This document shows, piece by piece, positions 1 to 10,571 of a stretch of DNA of 64,000 nt. The position numbers were made by a program, and so were the translations under genes. The DNA is from Ignavibacteriales bacterium (GTDB lineage Bacteria > Bacteroidota > Ignavibacteria > Ignavibacteriales > SURF-24): NCBI GenBank assembly GCA_026390815.1, contig JAPLFH010000049.1, positions 22,336 to 86,335 on the forward strand, given 5' to 3'. Each line of letters opens with the position of its first letter. The first letter of the stretch is position 1. The notes below the pieces were generated by a model. The model did no database searches. It was not told where the DNA came from and saw only the letters and a program-made list of their open reading frames with translations.

Positions 1-403
1 TGCCGGATTTGGTTCCTGCTCGTTCAATGGCTTGTTCAATAGAATCTGTAGTTAATACACCAAACGTAACCGGCACACCATACTTTAAGGAAGTCTGTGC
101 AATTCCTTTTGTCACTTCGGAAGCGATGTATTCAAAATGAGGTGTAGCGCCGCGTATTACAGCACCCAAACAAATTACAGCGTTATATTTTTTTGTTCCG
201 GCAAGTTTATCTGCAGCAAGTGGAATTTCAAATGAGCCGGGGACTTTGATAACATCAACACTGTTTAAATCGGCATGGTGCCTGTTTAAGCAATCGATTG
301 CTCCGTCTAAAAGTTTTTGACTAATAAGATCATTAAACCGGCTTACAACAATTGCAAATTTATAATTTTTGGCTGAGAGTTTTCCTTCAATTACGTTGTA
401 CAT
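1..403 (-). CDS. ribH: 6,7-dimethyl-8-ribityllumazine synthase (partial, C-terminus beyond window)
   Basis: Lumazine synthase joins ribityl-amino-uracil with dihydroxybutanone phosphate in the penultimate step of riboflavin synthesis. I translated this stretch directly: ATG at 403-401, preceded by AGGAG in the 10-nt gap after the PHP gene. About 134 residues are visible, including SRFN (residues 21-24), the substrate-binding stretch [13 protein letters not shown] (80-92) with the conserved His89, and the VTFGVLTTD strand. The family is about 155 residues, so only roughly the last 20 are lost past the window edge. It is the third gene of a crp-PHP-ribH run on the minus strand with very short gaps, so co-transcription is likely. 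Confidence 0.95.
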   Translation of the reverse strand, partial: MYNVIEGKLSAKNYKFAIVVSRFNDLISQKLLDGAIDCLNRHHADLNSVDVIKVPGSFEIPLAADKLAGTKKYNAVICLGAVIRGATPHFEYIASEVTKGIAQTSLKYGVPVTFGVLTTDSIEQAIERAGTKSG

Positions 404-413
404 TTTTTCTCCT

Positions 414-1244
414 TTATGCACTATTCTTTGTTAGCATTTTTTTCATAGCTTCCAGGTCAGAAAAAGGAATTGTGAATTTACCAAAGTTATCTTCATCACC
501 CCGTTTACCACCATGGAAATCTGAACCACCGGAGGCAAGAAGACAATACTCATTCACTATTCCCCGGTAAAATTTTATCTGAGAAGGGTTATGAGATGGA
601 TGGAGAACTTCAATTCCATCCAATCCAAAATTAATTAAACTTGTTAGTATTCGTTCCTGTATAAATCCTGGATGAGCGATAAAAGATAACCCATCAGCAT
701 CATTAATTAATTTTAAAGCGCTTTGAGGTGAAACGTGTATCTTCCTTTCGAAAGCGGGACAATTGTTTCCAATATATCTATCAAAAGCATCATAAAAACT
801 ATTAACATAACCAGCTTCCAATAAAGCATTTGCAATATGTGGTCTTCCTACTGCGCTATTCATTGCTATAGACATAACGTGATCAAAAGAAAGCGCTACA
901 CCAATGTTATTTAATTTCTTTACAATGCGCTGGGCACGGTTATAACGTTCCTGTCTGAAAAAGCTTAAGTATTTCTGAAATTCTTCATTTTCAATATTAA
1001 TAAAATAACCGAGTAAATGAACTTCTTTATCTTCAAGGTCTGTGCTTATTTCAACACCAGAGATAACTTCAACACCTATCTGTTTTCCAATTTCTGTTGC
1101 TTCTGCAATTGCGCTCAAATTATCGTGGTCTGTTATACTTATTATATCAAGCCCTAATTGTTTGGCTTTATAAACTATTTCCGATGGTGTATAAAATCCA
1201 TCAGAACATTTAGTGTGTACGTGCAGATCTACTTTTAGTTCCAT
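414..1244 (-). CDS. PHP-domain phosphoesterase (RNase AM / nucleoside bisphosphatase-like)
   Basis: A 276-residue PHP-superfamily metal-dependent phosphoesterase. Metal-ligand motifs are visible: [11 protein letters not shown] near the N-terminus (HVH at 8-10), ITDHD (37-41), GVEIS, FIAHPG, and GSDFHG near the C-terminus. This pattern matches the TrpH/YciV (RNase AM, 3',5'-nucleoside bisphosphate phosphatase) group, which trims RNA 5' ends or hydrolyses pAp; the exact substrate cannot be read from sequence. The frame stays open 16 codons further upstream, but that would overlap the preceding regulator gene, and the protein begins naturally at [10 protein letters not shown], so I place the start at 1244. 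It lies 19 nt after the Crp-type gene and 10 nt before ribH. Confidence 0.88.
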   Translation of the reverse strand: MELKVDLHVHTKCSDGFYTPSEIVYKAKQLGLDIISITDHDNLSAIAEATEIGKQIGVEVISGVEISTDLEDKEVHLLGYFINIENEEFQKYLSFFRQERYNRAQRIVKKLNNIGVALSFDHVMSIAMNSAVGRPHIANALLEAGYVNSFYDAFDRYIGNNCPAFERKIHVSPQSALKLINDADGLSFIAHPGFIQERILTSLINFGLDGIEVLHPSHNPSQIKFYRGIVNEYCLLASGGSDFHGGKRGDEDNFGKFTIPFSDLEAMKKMLTKNSA

Positions 1245-1263
1245 AAAAGGTAACGGTAAAATA

Positions 1264-1953
1264 TTAACCGTAATTCTCCTTGAATTTTTCATAATTCAAT
1301 ATTCGTAATTTCGATCCATCTAACTCAAGTAAACCTTTCTTGGCAAATGAATGTAGAGTTCTAGAAATTGTTTCTCTTGAAGTTCCAGCCATATTTGCTA
1401 AATCTTGTTGTAAAGGTAGTTTTTCAATTTCCACAATACCATGTTTAATCTTACCAACATCATCAGCAACCTGCAAAATTACAGTAGCAACTTTTCCTTC
1501 AGCATCTTTTAAAGATAGAGCTTTTATTTTCATATCAGCGGCTCTAAGTCTTGCTGTTAATTCCTGCAACAGTGCAATTGATACTTCAGGATGAGTTTTT
1601 AAAAGATCAATAAAATCATTCCTTTGAATGATAAAAAGTTCAGATTCTTCTGTTGCAGTAACAGTTGCCGATCTGTTTAAGCCATCAAGTATTGCCATTT
1701 CTCCAAAAAAGTCAGATTCTGATAAAATAGTTAAAATTACTTCTCTACCATCTGTGCTGGTTCTTGCTACTTTTACTTTTCCTTTTGTAATAACAAATAA
1801 AGCAGAACCAACCTCTTCTTCCAATAAAATTACAGTTTCTTTTGGGTAAATTTTCTTTTTACCTAATCCGGCAATTTTTTCAAGTGTCTCTTTGTCAAGA
1901 TCAGCAAAAATTGGAACATTCACTAAGAATTCCGCTAAACTTAAAGCTAGCAT
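1264..1953 (-). CDS. Crp/Fnr-family transcriptional regulator
   Basis: A 229-residue two-domain regulator. The N-terminal part (about 10-125) is a cyclic-nucleotide-binding beta-roll, with the phosphate-binding-cassette-like stretch FFGEMAILDGLNRSATVTA. A connecting helix and a Crp-type winged helix follow (about 165-225), with recognition helix around TSRETISRTLHSFAKKGLL. No N-terminal cysteine cluster of the Fnr type is visible, so oxygen sensing through an iron-sulfur cluster is unlikely; the ligand is unknown. First gene of the crp-PHP-ribH run. The 333-bp gap upstream separates it from the divergent gap gene, so the two may share a control region. Confidence 0.9.
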   Translation of the reverse strand: MLALSLAEFLVNVPIFADLDKETLEKIAGLGKKKIYPKETVILLEEEVGSALFVITKGKVKVARTSTDGREVILTILSESDFFGEMAILDGLNRSATVTATEESELFIIQRNDFIDLLKTHPEVSIALLQELTARLRAADMKIKALSLKDAEGKVATVILQVADDVGKIKHGIVEIEKLPLQQDLANMAGTSRETISRTLHSFAKKGLLELDGSKLRILNYEKFKENYG

Positions 1954-3345
<1,392 letters not shown>

Positions 3346-3365
3346 TTTATAGATGATTTACCAGA

Positions 3366-3408
3366 AGACGCAGTTTCCACTTTCTTAGTTGGGCTGCGTC
3401 TTTTTTTT
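3366..3408 (+). terminator. Rho-independent terminator or attenuator between gap and pgk
   Basis: Stem arms GACGCAG (3367-3373) and CTGCGTC (3394-3400) are followed immediately by eight T residues (3401-3408). It stands 21 nt after the gap stop and about 40 nt before the pgk start, so it should reduce read-through into pgk and set unequal gap/pgk expression, or pgk has its own promoter. Confidence 0.8.
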
Positions 3409-3446
3409 AGTTAAAACATTTAGAGAAATTAATTCCTGGAGGAAAA

Positions 3447-4646
3447 ATGAACAAACTTTCGATTGATAAAATTGAACTTAAAGGTAAAAGAGTTTTGGTA
3501 AGAGTAGATTTTAATGTTCCTTTAGATGAAAACTTGAAGATTACTGATGATATTAGAATTACATCTTCACTTCCTACAATAAAAAAGATCATCTCGGAAG
3601 GTGGAAAAGCAATTTTAATGAGTCATCTCGGAAGACCAAAGGGTGGTCCTAATCCTAAATACAGTTTAAAACCAACAGCAATTAGATTATCTGAATTACT
3701 TGGTGTGGAAGTTAAAATGGCTCCTGACTGCATTGGCGATCAGGTGAAAGCGATTGTAAATTTGTTGAAAGATGGTGATGTTCTAATTTTAGAAAATGTA
3801 AGATTCCATCCTGAAGAAGAAAAAAATGATCCGGAGTTTGCAAAGAAGTTAGCTGAATTGGGAGATGTTTACATTAATGATGCATTTGGCAGTGCCCACC
3901 GTGCTCACGCTTCAACAGAAGGTGTAACTAAATACATTAAAGTATGCGCAGCAGGATATTTGATGCAGAAAGAATTGGATTATCTTGGTAAAGCTATCTC
4001 TGAACCAGAAAGACCATATGTAGCAATCCTTGGTGGTGCAAAAATTTCCGGTAAGATTGATGTTATTCAAAATCTTTTTCCAAAAGTTGATACTTTGATT
4101 ATTGGTGGTGGAATGGCGTATACTTTCTATAAAGCAATGGGATATGAAATTGGGCATTCTCTTCTTGAAGCAGAAAAAATTGATTTGGCAAAAGAAATTT
4201 TAGAAAAAGCAAAAACCGCCAAAGTAAATTTCTTGTTGCCTGTTGATGTTGTTGTTGCTGCGGAATTTAAAAACGATTCTCCTTCTTCTGTAGTTGATAT
4301 TAAAAATATTCCTGCTGATCAACAAGGATTAGACATTGGTCCAAAATCAATTGAACTTTTTAGCAAAGAAGTTCTAAAAGCAAAAACTGTTATTTGGAAT
4401 GGTCCGATGGGTGTTTTTGAATTTGATAATTTTGCAAAAGGAACAGATGCAATTGCTAAGGCTTTAGTTGAAGCTACATCAAAAGGAGCTACCACCATAA
4501 TTGGTGGTGGTGATTCTGCTGCAGCTATTAAAAAAGCTGGTTTGGAAGATAAAGTTTCTCACGTATCAACCGGTGGTGGTGCTTCGTTAGAATTTTTAGA
4601 AGGAAAAATTCTTCCTGGAGTTGAAGCTCTTAATAATGCGGATTGA
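3447..4646 (+). CDS. pgk: Phosphoglycerate kinase
   Basis: Transfers phosphate from 1,3-bisphosphoglycerate to ADP in glycolysis. The 399-residue protein has the canonical N-terminal [19 protein letters not shown] substrate loop, [26 protein letters not shown], the nucleotide-domain [19 protein letters not shown], and the C-terminal [13 protein letters not shown] and [14 protein letters not shown]. Length and motifs are fully typical. GGAGG sits 7 nt before the ATG. It follows gap on the same strand, separated by a terminator-like hairpin. Confidence 0.98.
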   Translation: MNKLSIDKIELKGKRVLVRVDFNVPLDENLKITDDIRITSSLPTIKKIISEGGKAILMSHLGRPKGGPNPKYSLKPTAIRLSELLGVEVKMAPDCIGDQVKAIVNLLKDGDVLILENVRFHPEEEKNDPEFAKKLAELGDVYINDAFGSAHRAHASTEGVTKYIKVCAAGYLMQKELDYLGKAISEPERPYVAILGGAKISGKIDVIQNLFPKVDTLIIGGGMAYTFYKAMGYEIGHSLLEAEKIDLAKEILEKAKTAKVNFLLPVDVVVAAEFKNDSPSSVVDIKNIPADQQGLDIGPKSIELFSKEVLKAKTVIWNGPMGVFEFDNFAKGTDAIAKALVEATSKGATTIIGGGDSAAAIKKAGLEDKVSHVSTGGGASLEFLEGKILPGVEALNNAD

Positions 4647-4654
4647 TGAGTGCG

Positions 4655-4697
4655 GATTGCGGATTGAAAAGTAATTTAAAAATTTCAATCCGCAATC
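4655..4697. repeat. Intergenic 15-bp perfect inverted repeat after pgk
   Basis: Arms GATTGCGGATTGAAA (4655-4669) and TTTCAATCCGCAATC (4683-4697) are perfectly complementary over a 13-nt loop, just 8 nt after the pgk stop. There is no T-run after the stem, so it is not a classic terminator. The word TGCGGATTG is repeated directly on the left side, and a close relative of the right side recurs near 19577-19597. It appears to belong to the family of short-word intergenic repeats seen throughout the window. Confidence 0.75.
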
Positions 4698-4780
4698 TGA
4701 AATCAGCATTCCGAAATAGTAAGATGAATCTTTTTTAGTCTTAAGATGTTTAACATATAAAAGAATATAAAGGTAGATTA

Positions 4781-5731
4781 ATGTATAATGAGCGAGATTA
4801 TTATCGTCCGACAGGTTTAGGTGGGTTCAGTGTGTTTCCTCCGGTAATTAAAAATCTTTTAATAATTAATGCAATAGTTTATTTGATAAACAATCTCATA
4901 CTTGCAAACCTAAGTGTTAGCGGCATTCCTGCTGAAGTAATAATTACCCGCTACTTTGCACTCATTCCTATTTCCGGATTACCTATTGGGTACAATCCAC
5001 TTACCGGAGAAGTGCTTACTGCATTATTCTATCCCTGGCAATTAGTTACTTATCAATTTCTTCATGCTAATTTCTCTCATATTCTTTTTAATATGATCGC
5101 ACTCTGGATGTTCGGAATGGAAATAGAAAATTTGTGGGGTTCTAAAAAGTTTTTAATTTATTATCTGCTTTGTGGAATTGGTGGTGCAATTGTTCAATTA
5201 CTTGTTCAACTTATAACTGGTTCAGGTATGGCGCAAACTGTAGGTGCTTCAGGAGCAATATTTGGAGTTATGATTGCCTTTGCCATGATGTTTCCTGATA
5301 GATACATTTATATTTACTTCCTCATTCCTGTAAAAGCAAAATACCTAATTGCAATTCTTGTTGTGTTTGAATTTATGTCTGCCGGGCAGCCAAGTCTTGT
5401 TGCCCATGTTGTTCATTTGGGTGGTGCAGTTGTTGGATTTCTGTTTATCTTATTCGATAAAAATAATCAGTTTAGTTTTGGTAAGATGATGAATTCATTT
5501 AAAAAATCTACTTACGGTTCACCAAAATCAAACGGGTTCAGGAAAAGATTTTCGCCTAACGCTAAAGTGGAAGACGCTGATTTTTATGAAATCAACGGTC
5601 AGAAAAAAGAAAACATTCATGTTACTCAGGAAGAAATTGATAAAATTTTGGATAAGATTAGCCAGAGTGGTTACCAGAATTTAACTGAACACGAAAAGAA
5701 AATTCTTTTTGAGGCAAGCAAAAAATCCTGA
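4781..5731 (+). CDS. Rhomboid-family intramembrane serine protease
   Basis: Cleaves transmembrane substrates within the inner membrane. The 316-residue protein has a hydrophobic core of about six transmembrane segments (roughly 22-225), with HANFSHILFNMIALWMFG in TM2, the catalytic Ser157 in the GASG motif and the catalytic His212 in VVHLGG, so the catalytic dyad is intact. A hydrophilic cytoplasmic tail of about 90 residues follows, rich in charged residues and ending in a helical HVTQEEIDKILDKI-type segment, a tail shape common in Bacteroidota rhomboids. The stop codon overlaps the start of the next gene by one base, so the two are translationally coupled. Confidence 0.92.
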   Translation: MYNERDYYRPTGLGGFSVFPPVIKNLLIINAIVYLINNLILANLSVSGIPAEVIITRYFALIPISGLPIGYNPLTGEVLTALFYPWQLVTYQFLHANFSHILFNMIALWMFGMEIENLWGSKKFLIYYLLCGIGGAIVQLLVQLITGSGMAQTVGASGAIFGVMIAFAMMFPDRYIYIYFLIPVKAKYLIAILVVFEFMSAGQPSLVAHVVHLGGAVVGFLFILFDKNNQFSFGKMMNSFKKSTYGSPKSNGFRKRFSPNAKVEDADFYEINGQKKENIHVTQEEIDKILDKISQSGYQNLTEHEKKILFEASKKS

Positions 5732-6045
5732 TGAAGAGCTTAATTTCTATTTTACTATTTTCATCTTTTTTATTTCTTACCTGCTCTGATGAAAAAGTAA
5801 TTATGGATGAAGAAAAATTTGCATCGATTTATGTAGACCTGTTAATAAATCAAGAAAAGAACAGGGGAGATACTTCTAAAGTAAAATTAGAGCAGAACAA
5901 AATTTTTACGAAATATCAAGTGAACAGGAAACAGTATGAAGCTACACTTGAGTATTATCATAAAGATCCTGAACGCTGGAGAGATTTTTTTGTAAAAGTG
6001 AATAATTATTACAACAGGATTGATAAAGGATCTAAATCAAAGTAG
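5731..6045 (+). CDS. DUF4296 lipoprotein
   Basis: A 104-residue small lipoprotein with a signal peptide ending in the lipobox LFLTC (Cys near residue 18), followed by a helical domain MDEEKFASIYVDLLINQEKN...YQVNRKQYEATLEYYHKDPERWRDFFVKV. This matches DUF4296 as I know it from Bacteroidota: an acidic 'aDIyl..a' helix, then a 'yy..dpek...iy..v' helix. The function is unknown. The start overlaps the rhomboid stop (TGATG). Its 3' end overlaps the convergent recQ gene by 14 bp. Confidence 0.8.
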   Translation: MKSLISILLFSSFLFLTCSDEKVIMDEEKFASIYVDLLINQEKNRGDTSKVKLEQNKIFTKYQVNRKQYEATLEYYHKDPERWRDFFVKVNNYYNRIDKGSKSK

Positions 6046-8620
6046 CTTTATTTTTTGCCAGGACAATCCGTATTTGCGGGTAGCCTATATCTTCCGGAAA
6101 ACGACTTTTCAAATCTTTGAGATCAACAAATCCTTTCTTTAATTCCAAATTGATAGATTCAATAATATTTTTGCTGAACAAATTCTGAATATCTGTTTGT
6201 GGAAAATATTCTAAAATGGTTTCTATCTGCATTGATACAACTGCTTCAGAAAGTTTACGCAAAGATGCAATTGCCGCAAGATTGTATCCTTTAATAACCA
6301 GATTATAAGTTTCGGAAATGTTTGAAGGTATTTTTTCTTCTTGCTTATTGTTTCCGCCTTTTTCATCCAGGTGTTCTTTAACCAATTCAAGAAAATCATT
6401 TCCAACTTTATTAAACATTCTATGGTTAAATCCTTTTATACTCAAAATCTGTTGTGTGGATGTTGGTTTAACTTCCGCTACATTTCTTAAAATTTCATCT
6501 GGGCAAATCAAATAATTTGTTTGCAAAAACTTTTCGGCTGCCTTATTTCGTACTTCTTTCAATTTGTTAAATAATTCAAGATTTTCCTCATAATCAAAAA
6601 TATTTTCTTCCTTAGGCAATAATTGTATTCCAATTTTATCCAAGAGTTCTTTGCCTTTATTTCCAATGGTTATCTTTTTGCCAACAACATTTTTAATAAT
6701 TATTCTTTTTGAAACTAATTCTTCCAGCACATTTTTCAATTCATCTTCAGAATAATTAATGCAGCTTCCGTAAGTGGAATATTCTTTCCCTATCATTCCA
6801 AGTAAAATATTTAGTAATCTTTTTTCCTGAATTTCTCCCTTAGCTTCAGCAATTGTTCGTATGAAAATTTCTGAAAGATATTCCAAATCACCCTTGGGAA
6901 AACTTATTTTTTCTGCGCAATTATCGCACTTGTTGCAACGATATTCTTTTTCTGCTTCTCCAAAATAATTGATGATAAATTTCATTCTGCAATCATTGGA
7001 ATAGACAAACTCTGTAACTGAATCAAGTTTTTTTAATGCATGTTCATAACCTTTAATTACTTTGTTGTAATCAAGGTTTAGGAATCTATCACTTACTCTT
7101 GGACTGTTCAATCGAACGCTTCTATTCAGAATTGGTTTCGAGTAATCAATTATTCCGGAGTTATAAAGTTGTGAAAGAATATCATCCAGGTATTCTTCGG
7201 ATGTTTCAAACTTATGCGCAAGATTTGTTAATGAAATTTGTGCTTTTGAATTTAATATTGTGCTGCCATACTCCCGGATTAATAAAAGGATTACATCTTT
7301 TACTAAAAAATTCTCTGTTGTTTTTAAAAATTGTTTTAACTTGCTTTGATCGAGATTAAACTGAATCGTGTATTTTTTCTCCAGTTCCGAGACAGATTTA
7401 ACATAACCCGCTTCTTCAAGAATTTTAATTGATGATTCAAGCAATCCTTTAGAAATATTTTTTTTAAGATACTGGGAAATGTATTCCTGTTTAACCGGAA
7501 TTTCTTCTTCGCTTTTATTTCCAACTGCAATTTTACCAAAATCGCATATTGCATTATAAATTTCTTTAACAATTTCTTTGGTTGGATTTGAACTTGAGAT
7601 AAAATAATTATGAATATCTTTATCTCTCTCTTCGTATAACAGGTAAGCGTAAGATTCAAAACCATCTCTTCCAGCTCTTCCAATTTCCTGGTAGTAATTT
7701 TCTATGGAAGCTGGCATGTTGTAATGAATAACAAGCCGGATGTCTTTCTTGTCAATCCCCATCCCAAATGCTGTAGTAGCAACAATAATTTTTATTTTAT
7801 CTTCAAGAAAAAATTCCTGGATATGCTTTCTCTCTTCGGGTGCTAATCCCGCATGATAATAGGCGGCTTCCAAACCATACAGATTTAAAAACTCAGTTAC
7901 CTCTTCTGTCCTTTTCCTGGAAGAAGCATAAATAATAGCCGGCGTTCCATGTTGATTAATTATCTCTATACACTTTTCTCTTTTCTTTTTTATCCTTATA
8001 ACTTTTACTGTAAGATTTTCTCGTTCAAAACCTTTTATAAAAATCTTGGGATTTATAAGAGCAAGTTGGGCAGCTATATCATCTATAACTTCCGGAGTTG
8101 CAGTTGCAGTAAAAGCGGAAATTGTTTTTATACCAATAAAATCCGCAAACTCTTTTATTTTTCTGTAGCTTGGTCTAAAATTATGTCCCCATTCGCTTAT
8201 ACAATGAGCTTCATCTATAAATAGAAATGATGGAGAAAGATTTTTTATTCTTTCTGCGAATGATAAATTTTCCAATCGTTCCGGTGCAAGGTACAGCAAT
8301 TTAATTTCTTTACGATTGATGCTGTTAAAAACTTCCTCGGCTTCTCTAAATCCCATGGTGCTATTAATGAACCCCGCCAGTTTTTCATTTTTGTTAAGTG
8401 AATCAACCTGATCTTTCATTAAAGCGATAAGCGGAGAGACCACGATTGAAACATTTTCTGTCATAATTGCTGGTATTTGGTAGCACAAAGATTTGCCGCC
8501 TCCAGTTGGAAGAATTACAATACAGTTTTTTCCCACCAGGATGTCATCAATAATTTCTTCCTGACCAAATCGAAAAACTTCGTGACCAAAATATTTTTTT
8601 AGCGCTTCTTTAGGTGTCAT
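6032..8620 (-). CDS. recQ: ATP-dependent DNA helicase RecQ
   Basis: A 3'-5' DNA helicase for recombination and fork repair. The 862-residue protein contains the Q/Walker A region (PTGGGKSLCYQIPA, about 38-51), DEAHC box (about 136-140), AFTATATPEV, and QEIGRAGRDG motif VI (about 308-317). The RecQ zinc-binding Cys set (C near 544, then CNKCDNC) and a winged-helix RQC region follow. An HRDC-like domain lies at about 685-765, ending in IKGFNHRMFNKVGNDFLELV. The C-terminal 90 residues look like the HTH_40 helix-turn-helix that closes many longer RecQ proteins. It is on the opposite strand to both neighbours and appears monocistronic. Confidence 0.95.
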   Translation of the reverse strand: MTPKEALKKYFGHEVFRFGQEEIIDDILVGKNCIVILPTGGGKSLCYQIPAIMTENVSIVVSPLIALMKDQVDSLNKNEKLAGFINSTMGFREAEEVFNSINRKEIKLLYLAPERLENLSFAERIKNLSPSFLFIDEAHCISEWGHNFRPSYRKIKEFADFIGIKTISAFTATATPEVIDDIAAQLALINPKIFIKGFERENLTVKVIRIKKKREKCIEIINQHGTPAIIYASSRKRTEEVTEFLNLYGLEAAYYHAGLAPEERKHIQEFFLEDKIKIIVATTAFGMGIDKKDIRLVIHYNMPASIENYYQEIGRAGRDGFESYAYLLYEERDKDIHNYFISSSNPTKEIVKEIYNAICDFGKIAVGNKSEEEIPVKQEYISQYLKKNISKGLLESSIKILEEAGYVKSVSELEKKYTIQFNLDQSKLKQFLKTTENFLVKDVILLLIREYGSTILNSKAQISLTNLAHKFETSEEYLDDILSQLYNSGIIDYSKPILNRSVRLNSPRVSDRFLNLDYNKVIKGYEHALKKLDSVTEFVYSNDCRMKFIINYFGEAEKEYRCNKCDNCAEKISFPKGDLEYLSEIFIRTIAEAKGEIQEKRLLNILLGMIGKEYSTYGSCINYSEDELKNVLEELVSKRIIIKNVVGKKITIGNKGKELLDKIGIQLLPKEENIFDYEENLELFNKLKEVRNKAAEKFLQTNYLICPDEILRNVAEVKPTSTQQILSIKGFNHRMFNKVGNDFLELVKEHLDEKGGNNKQEEKIPSNISETYNLVIKGYNLAAIASLRKLSEAVVSMQIETILEYFPQTDIQNLFSKNIIESINLELKKGFVDLKDLKSRFPEDIGYPQIRIVLAKNKATLI

Positions 8621-8712
8621 TTGTCGTAAAATTTCAACCGATTCTTTCTATTTTTTACTTATATTTACCCAGTAAAAATTAAATCTTATTCGCTTATTAA
8701 CCAAGTTAATTT

Positions 8713-9651
8713 ATGATTACAGTTCAGACCGATAATCTTACCAAAATTTATTACTCCAGTTTTAAAAGAAAAAATGTACAGGCGCTTTCCAGTCTAAACT
8801 TAACAGTTGATTCTGGTATGATCTTCGGATTTTTAGGACCGAATGGCGCTGGAAAAACTACTTTAGTAAAAATTTTGCTGGGAATTACTCATCCAACATC
8901 AGGATCGGCAAAAATTTTAGGTGAGGATATTAAGAATTACAAAGTAAAAAAGAGAATTGGTTATCTACCTGAAAATCACCGCTACCCTTTTTATCTAACA
9001 GGCGAAGGTGTTTTAAAATTCTTTGGAAAGCTAAGTGGAGTTGATGACAAAAATTTGAATAAGAAGGTAGATCAATTACTGGATTTAGTTAATCTTGGAA
9101 AGTGGAAAAAAACTAAAATTAAAAATTATTCAAAAGGAATGATGCAAAGGCTGGGATTGGCTCAAGCTGTTATAAATGATCCCGAATTGATTTTTCTTGA
9201 TGAACCAACGGATGGAGTTGATCCGATTGGACGAAAAGAAATCCGTGATTTGCTTCTTGATTTGAAGAGCCAGGGAAAAACAATTTTTCTTAACAGCCAT
9301 TTACTTTCAGAAGTTGAATTAATTACGGATCGGGTTGCAATATTAAACAAAGGAATTCTTCTTAGAGAAGGAACAGTTAAAGAACTAACCGAGAAAAAGG
9401 AAGAATATCAATTTTCAATTGATGGAGAAAATCGGGAATCAGATTTACAAAAATATTCATCTGAATTTTCCTTTTCTAATTTTAAGGATGGATCGTTTGT
9501 AGTAAAAGTTGGAAACATAAATGAGCTGAATGTTTTTATTGATTACCTTCGCAGGGATGGTAAAAGTATTAAAGCAGTAATTCCTCAAAAAGAAACTCTT
9601 GAAGAAATGTTTATTGCTCTTATTAACGAAACAGAAGGAAAGAAAAAGTGA
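8713..9651 (+). CDS. ABC-2 type exporter, ATP-binding subunit
   Basis: Energises the membrane partner encoded next to it. The 312-residue protein has Walker A GPNGAGKTT (42-50), Q-loop region, ABC signature YSKGMMQRLGLAQAV, Walker B LIFLDEPTDGVDP and switch His in FLNSHLL. A C-terminal extension of about 90 residues after the ATPase core (DUF4162-like, common in drug/lipid exporters of the ABC-2 class) follows. The start of the permease gene overlaps this stop (GTGA), which supports a two-gene operon. The substrate cannot be told from sequence. Confidence 0.92.
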   Translation: MITVQTDNLTKIYYSSFKRKNVQALSSLNLTVDSGMIFGFLGPNGAGKTTLVKILLGITHPTSGSAKILGEDIKNYKVKKRIGYLPENHRYPFYLTGEGVLKFFGKLSGVDDKNLNKKVDQLLDLVNLGKWKKTKIKNYSKGMMQRLGLAQAVINDPELIFLDEPTDGVDPIGRKEIRDLLLDLKSQGKTIFLNSHLLSEVELITDRVAILNKGILLREGTVKELTEKKEEYQFSIDGENRESDLQKYSSEFSFSNFKDGSFVVKVGNINELNVFIDYLRRDGKSIKAVIPQKETLEEMFIALINETEGKKK

Positions 9652-10466
9652 GGAACATTTATCAAATAACAATTTTCACTTTAAGAGAAGCATTAGCCAG
9701 AAAAATTTTTATAATTTTTTCTATCGTATCCACATTAGTTCTTATTGGCTTTGCAATTGGCTTTGCAATGTTTGATTTACAATCATTTATGAATATTAGA
9801 ATTGGTAAGGGAAACGAGCAGCAGCTTTTAAGTCAAGTTGTTGGTATGGTCAGATCAGTAATCATTGGACCATTATTCGGTGGTGGATTGTTTTTATCAA
9901 TCTTTTCTACAGCGGGAATAATTTCGGCTCTCTTCGAAAAAGGAAACATCGACCTGTTTTTATCTAAACCAATTTCCCGTGCACAGCTTTTACTTGGCAA
10001 ATATTTTGGTGGAATCCTGATTGTCTTTTTAAATATTGCATATGTTATTATTGGAATCTGGTTTTTAGTCGGACTAAAATTTTCCAACTGGGACCCGGCT
10101 TTTTTGTACTCAATTCTTACAATAACCTTTGCCTTTGCCGTTATTTATTCCTTAATAATTTTTGCTGCTGTACTTACAAAAAGTTCTGTACTTTCAATGG
10201 TTTCTTCATATGTTATATTTTTTATTCTCAGTCCTCTACTAATGGGTAGAGAGTTCTTTTTTGAAATAACGCATAGTACATTTTTAAAATCCGTTTTAGA
10301 CTTTATGTACTATATCATTCCTCTAACTTCGCCTTTGGGAACGATATCCACTTTTCTGGCAATAAATGGGACAATTAATTCATATGAACCAATCATAATT
10401 TCATTCGTTCAGCTTATTCTCATTCTTGCTGCAAGCATTACTGTTTTTAATAAAAAGGATTATTAA
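9648..10466 (+). CDS. ABC-2 type exporter, permease subunit
   Basis: A 272-residue integral membrane protein with about six hydrophobic segments, including LIGFAIGFAMF near the N-terminus, GIISALFEKGNIDLFLSKPISRAQLLLGKYFGGILIVFLN in the middle (the ABC-2 signature-like region), and FVQLILILAASITVF at the end. It starts with GTG overlapping the ATPase stop by four bases (GTGA), the only start that fits the operon and the first membrane segment. Pairs with the preceding ATPase; the substrate is unknown. Confidence 0.88.
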   Translation: MRNIYQITIFTLREALARKIFIIFSIVSTLVLIGFAIGFAMFDLQSFMNIRIGKGNEQQLLSQVVGMVRSVIIGPLFGGGLFLSIFSTAGIISALFEKGNIDLFLSKPISRAQLLLGKYFGGILIVFLNIAYVIIGIWFLVGLKFSNWDPAFLYSILTITFAFAVIYSLIIFAAVLTKSSVLSMVSSYVIFFILSPLLMGREFFFEITHSTFLKSVLDFMYYIIPLTSPLGTISTFLAINGTINSYEPIIISFVQLILILAASITVFNKKDY

Positions 10467-10571
10467 TGATTCAATTCTAACACTTAAACAAAATTTATTT
10501 GCTGGAATAGTATTTGTCATTTTTAATAGATTTAAAAAAGTAATTAAGAAATATTTCATTTTAGGAATTAT

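Noticed and set aside
4655..4697. Rho-independent terminator of pgk
   Set aside because: The stem is strong but AT-rich and lacks a following T-run; treated as a repeat instead.
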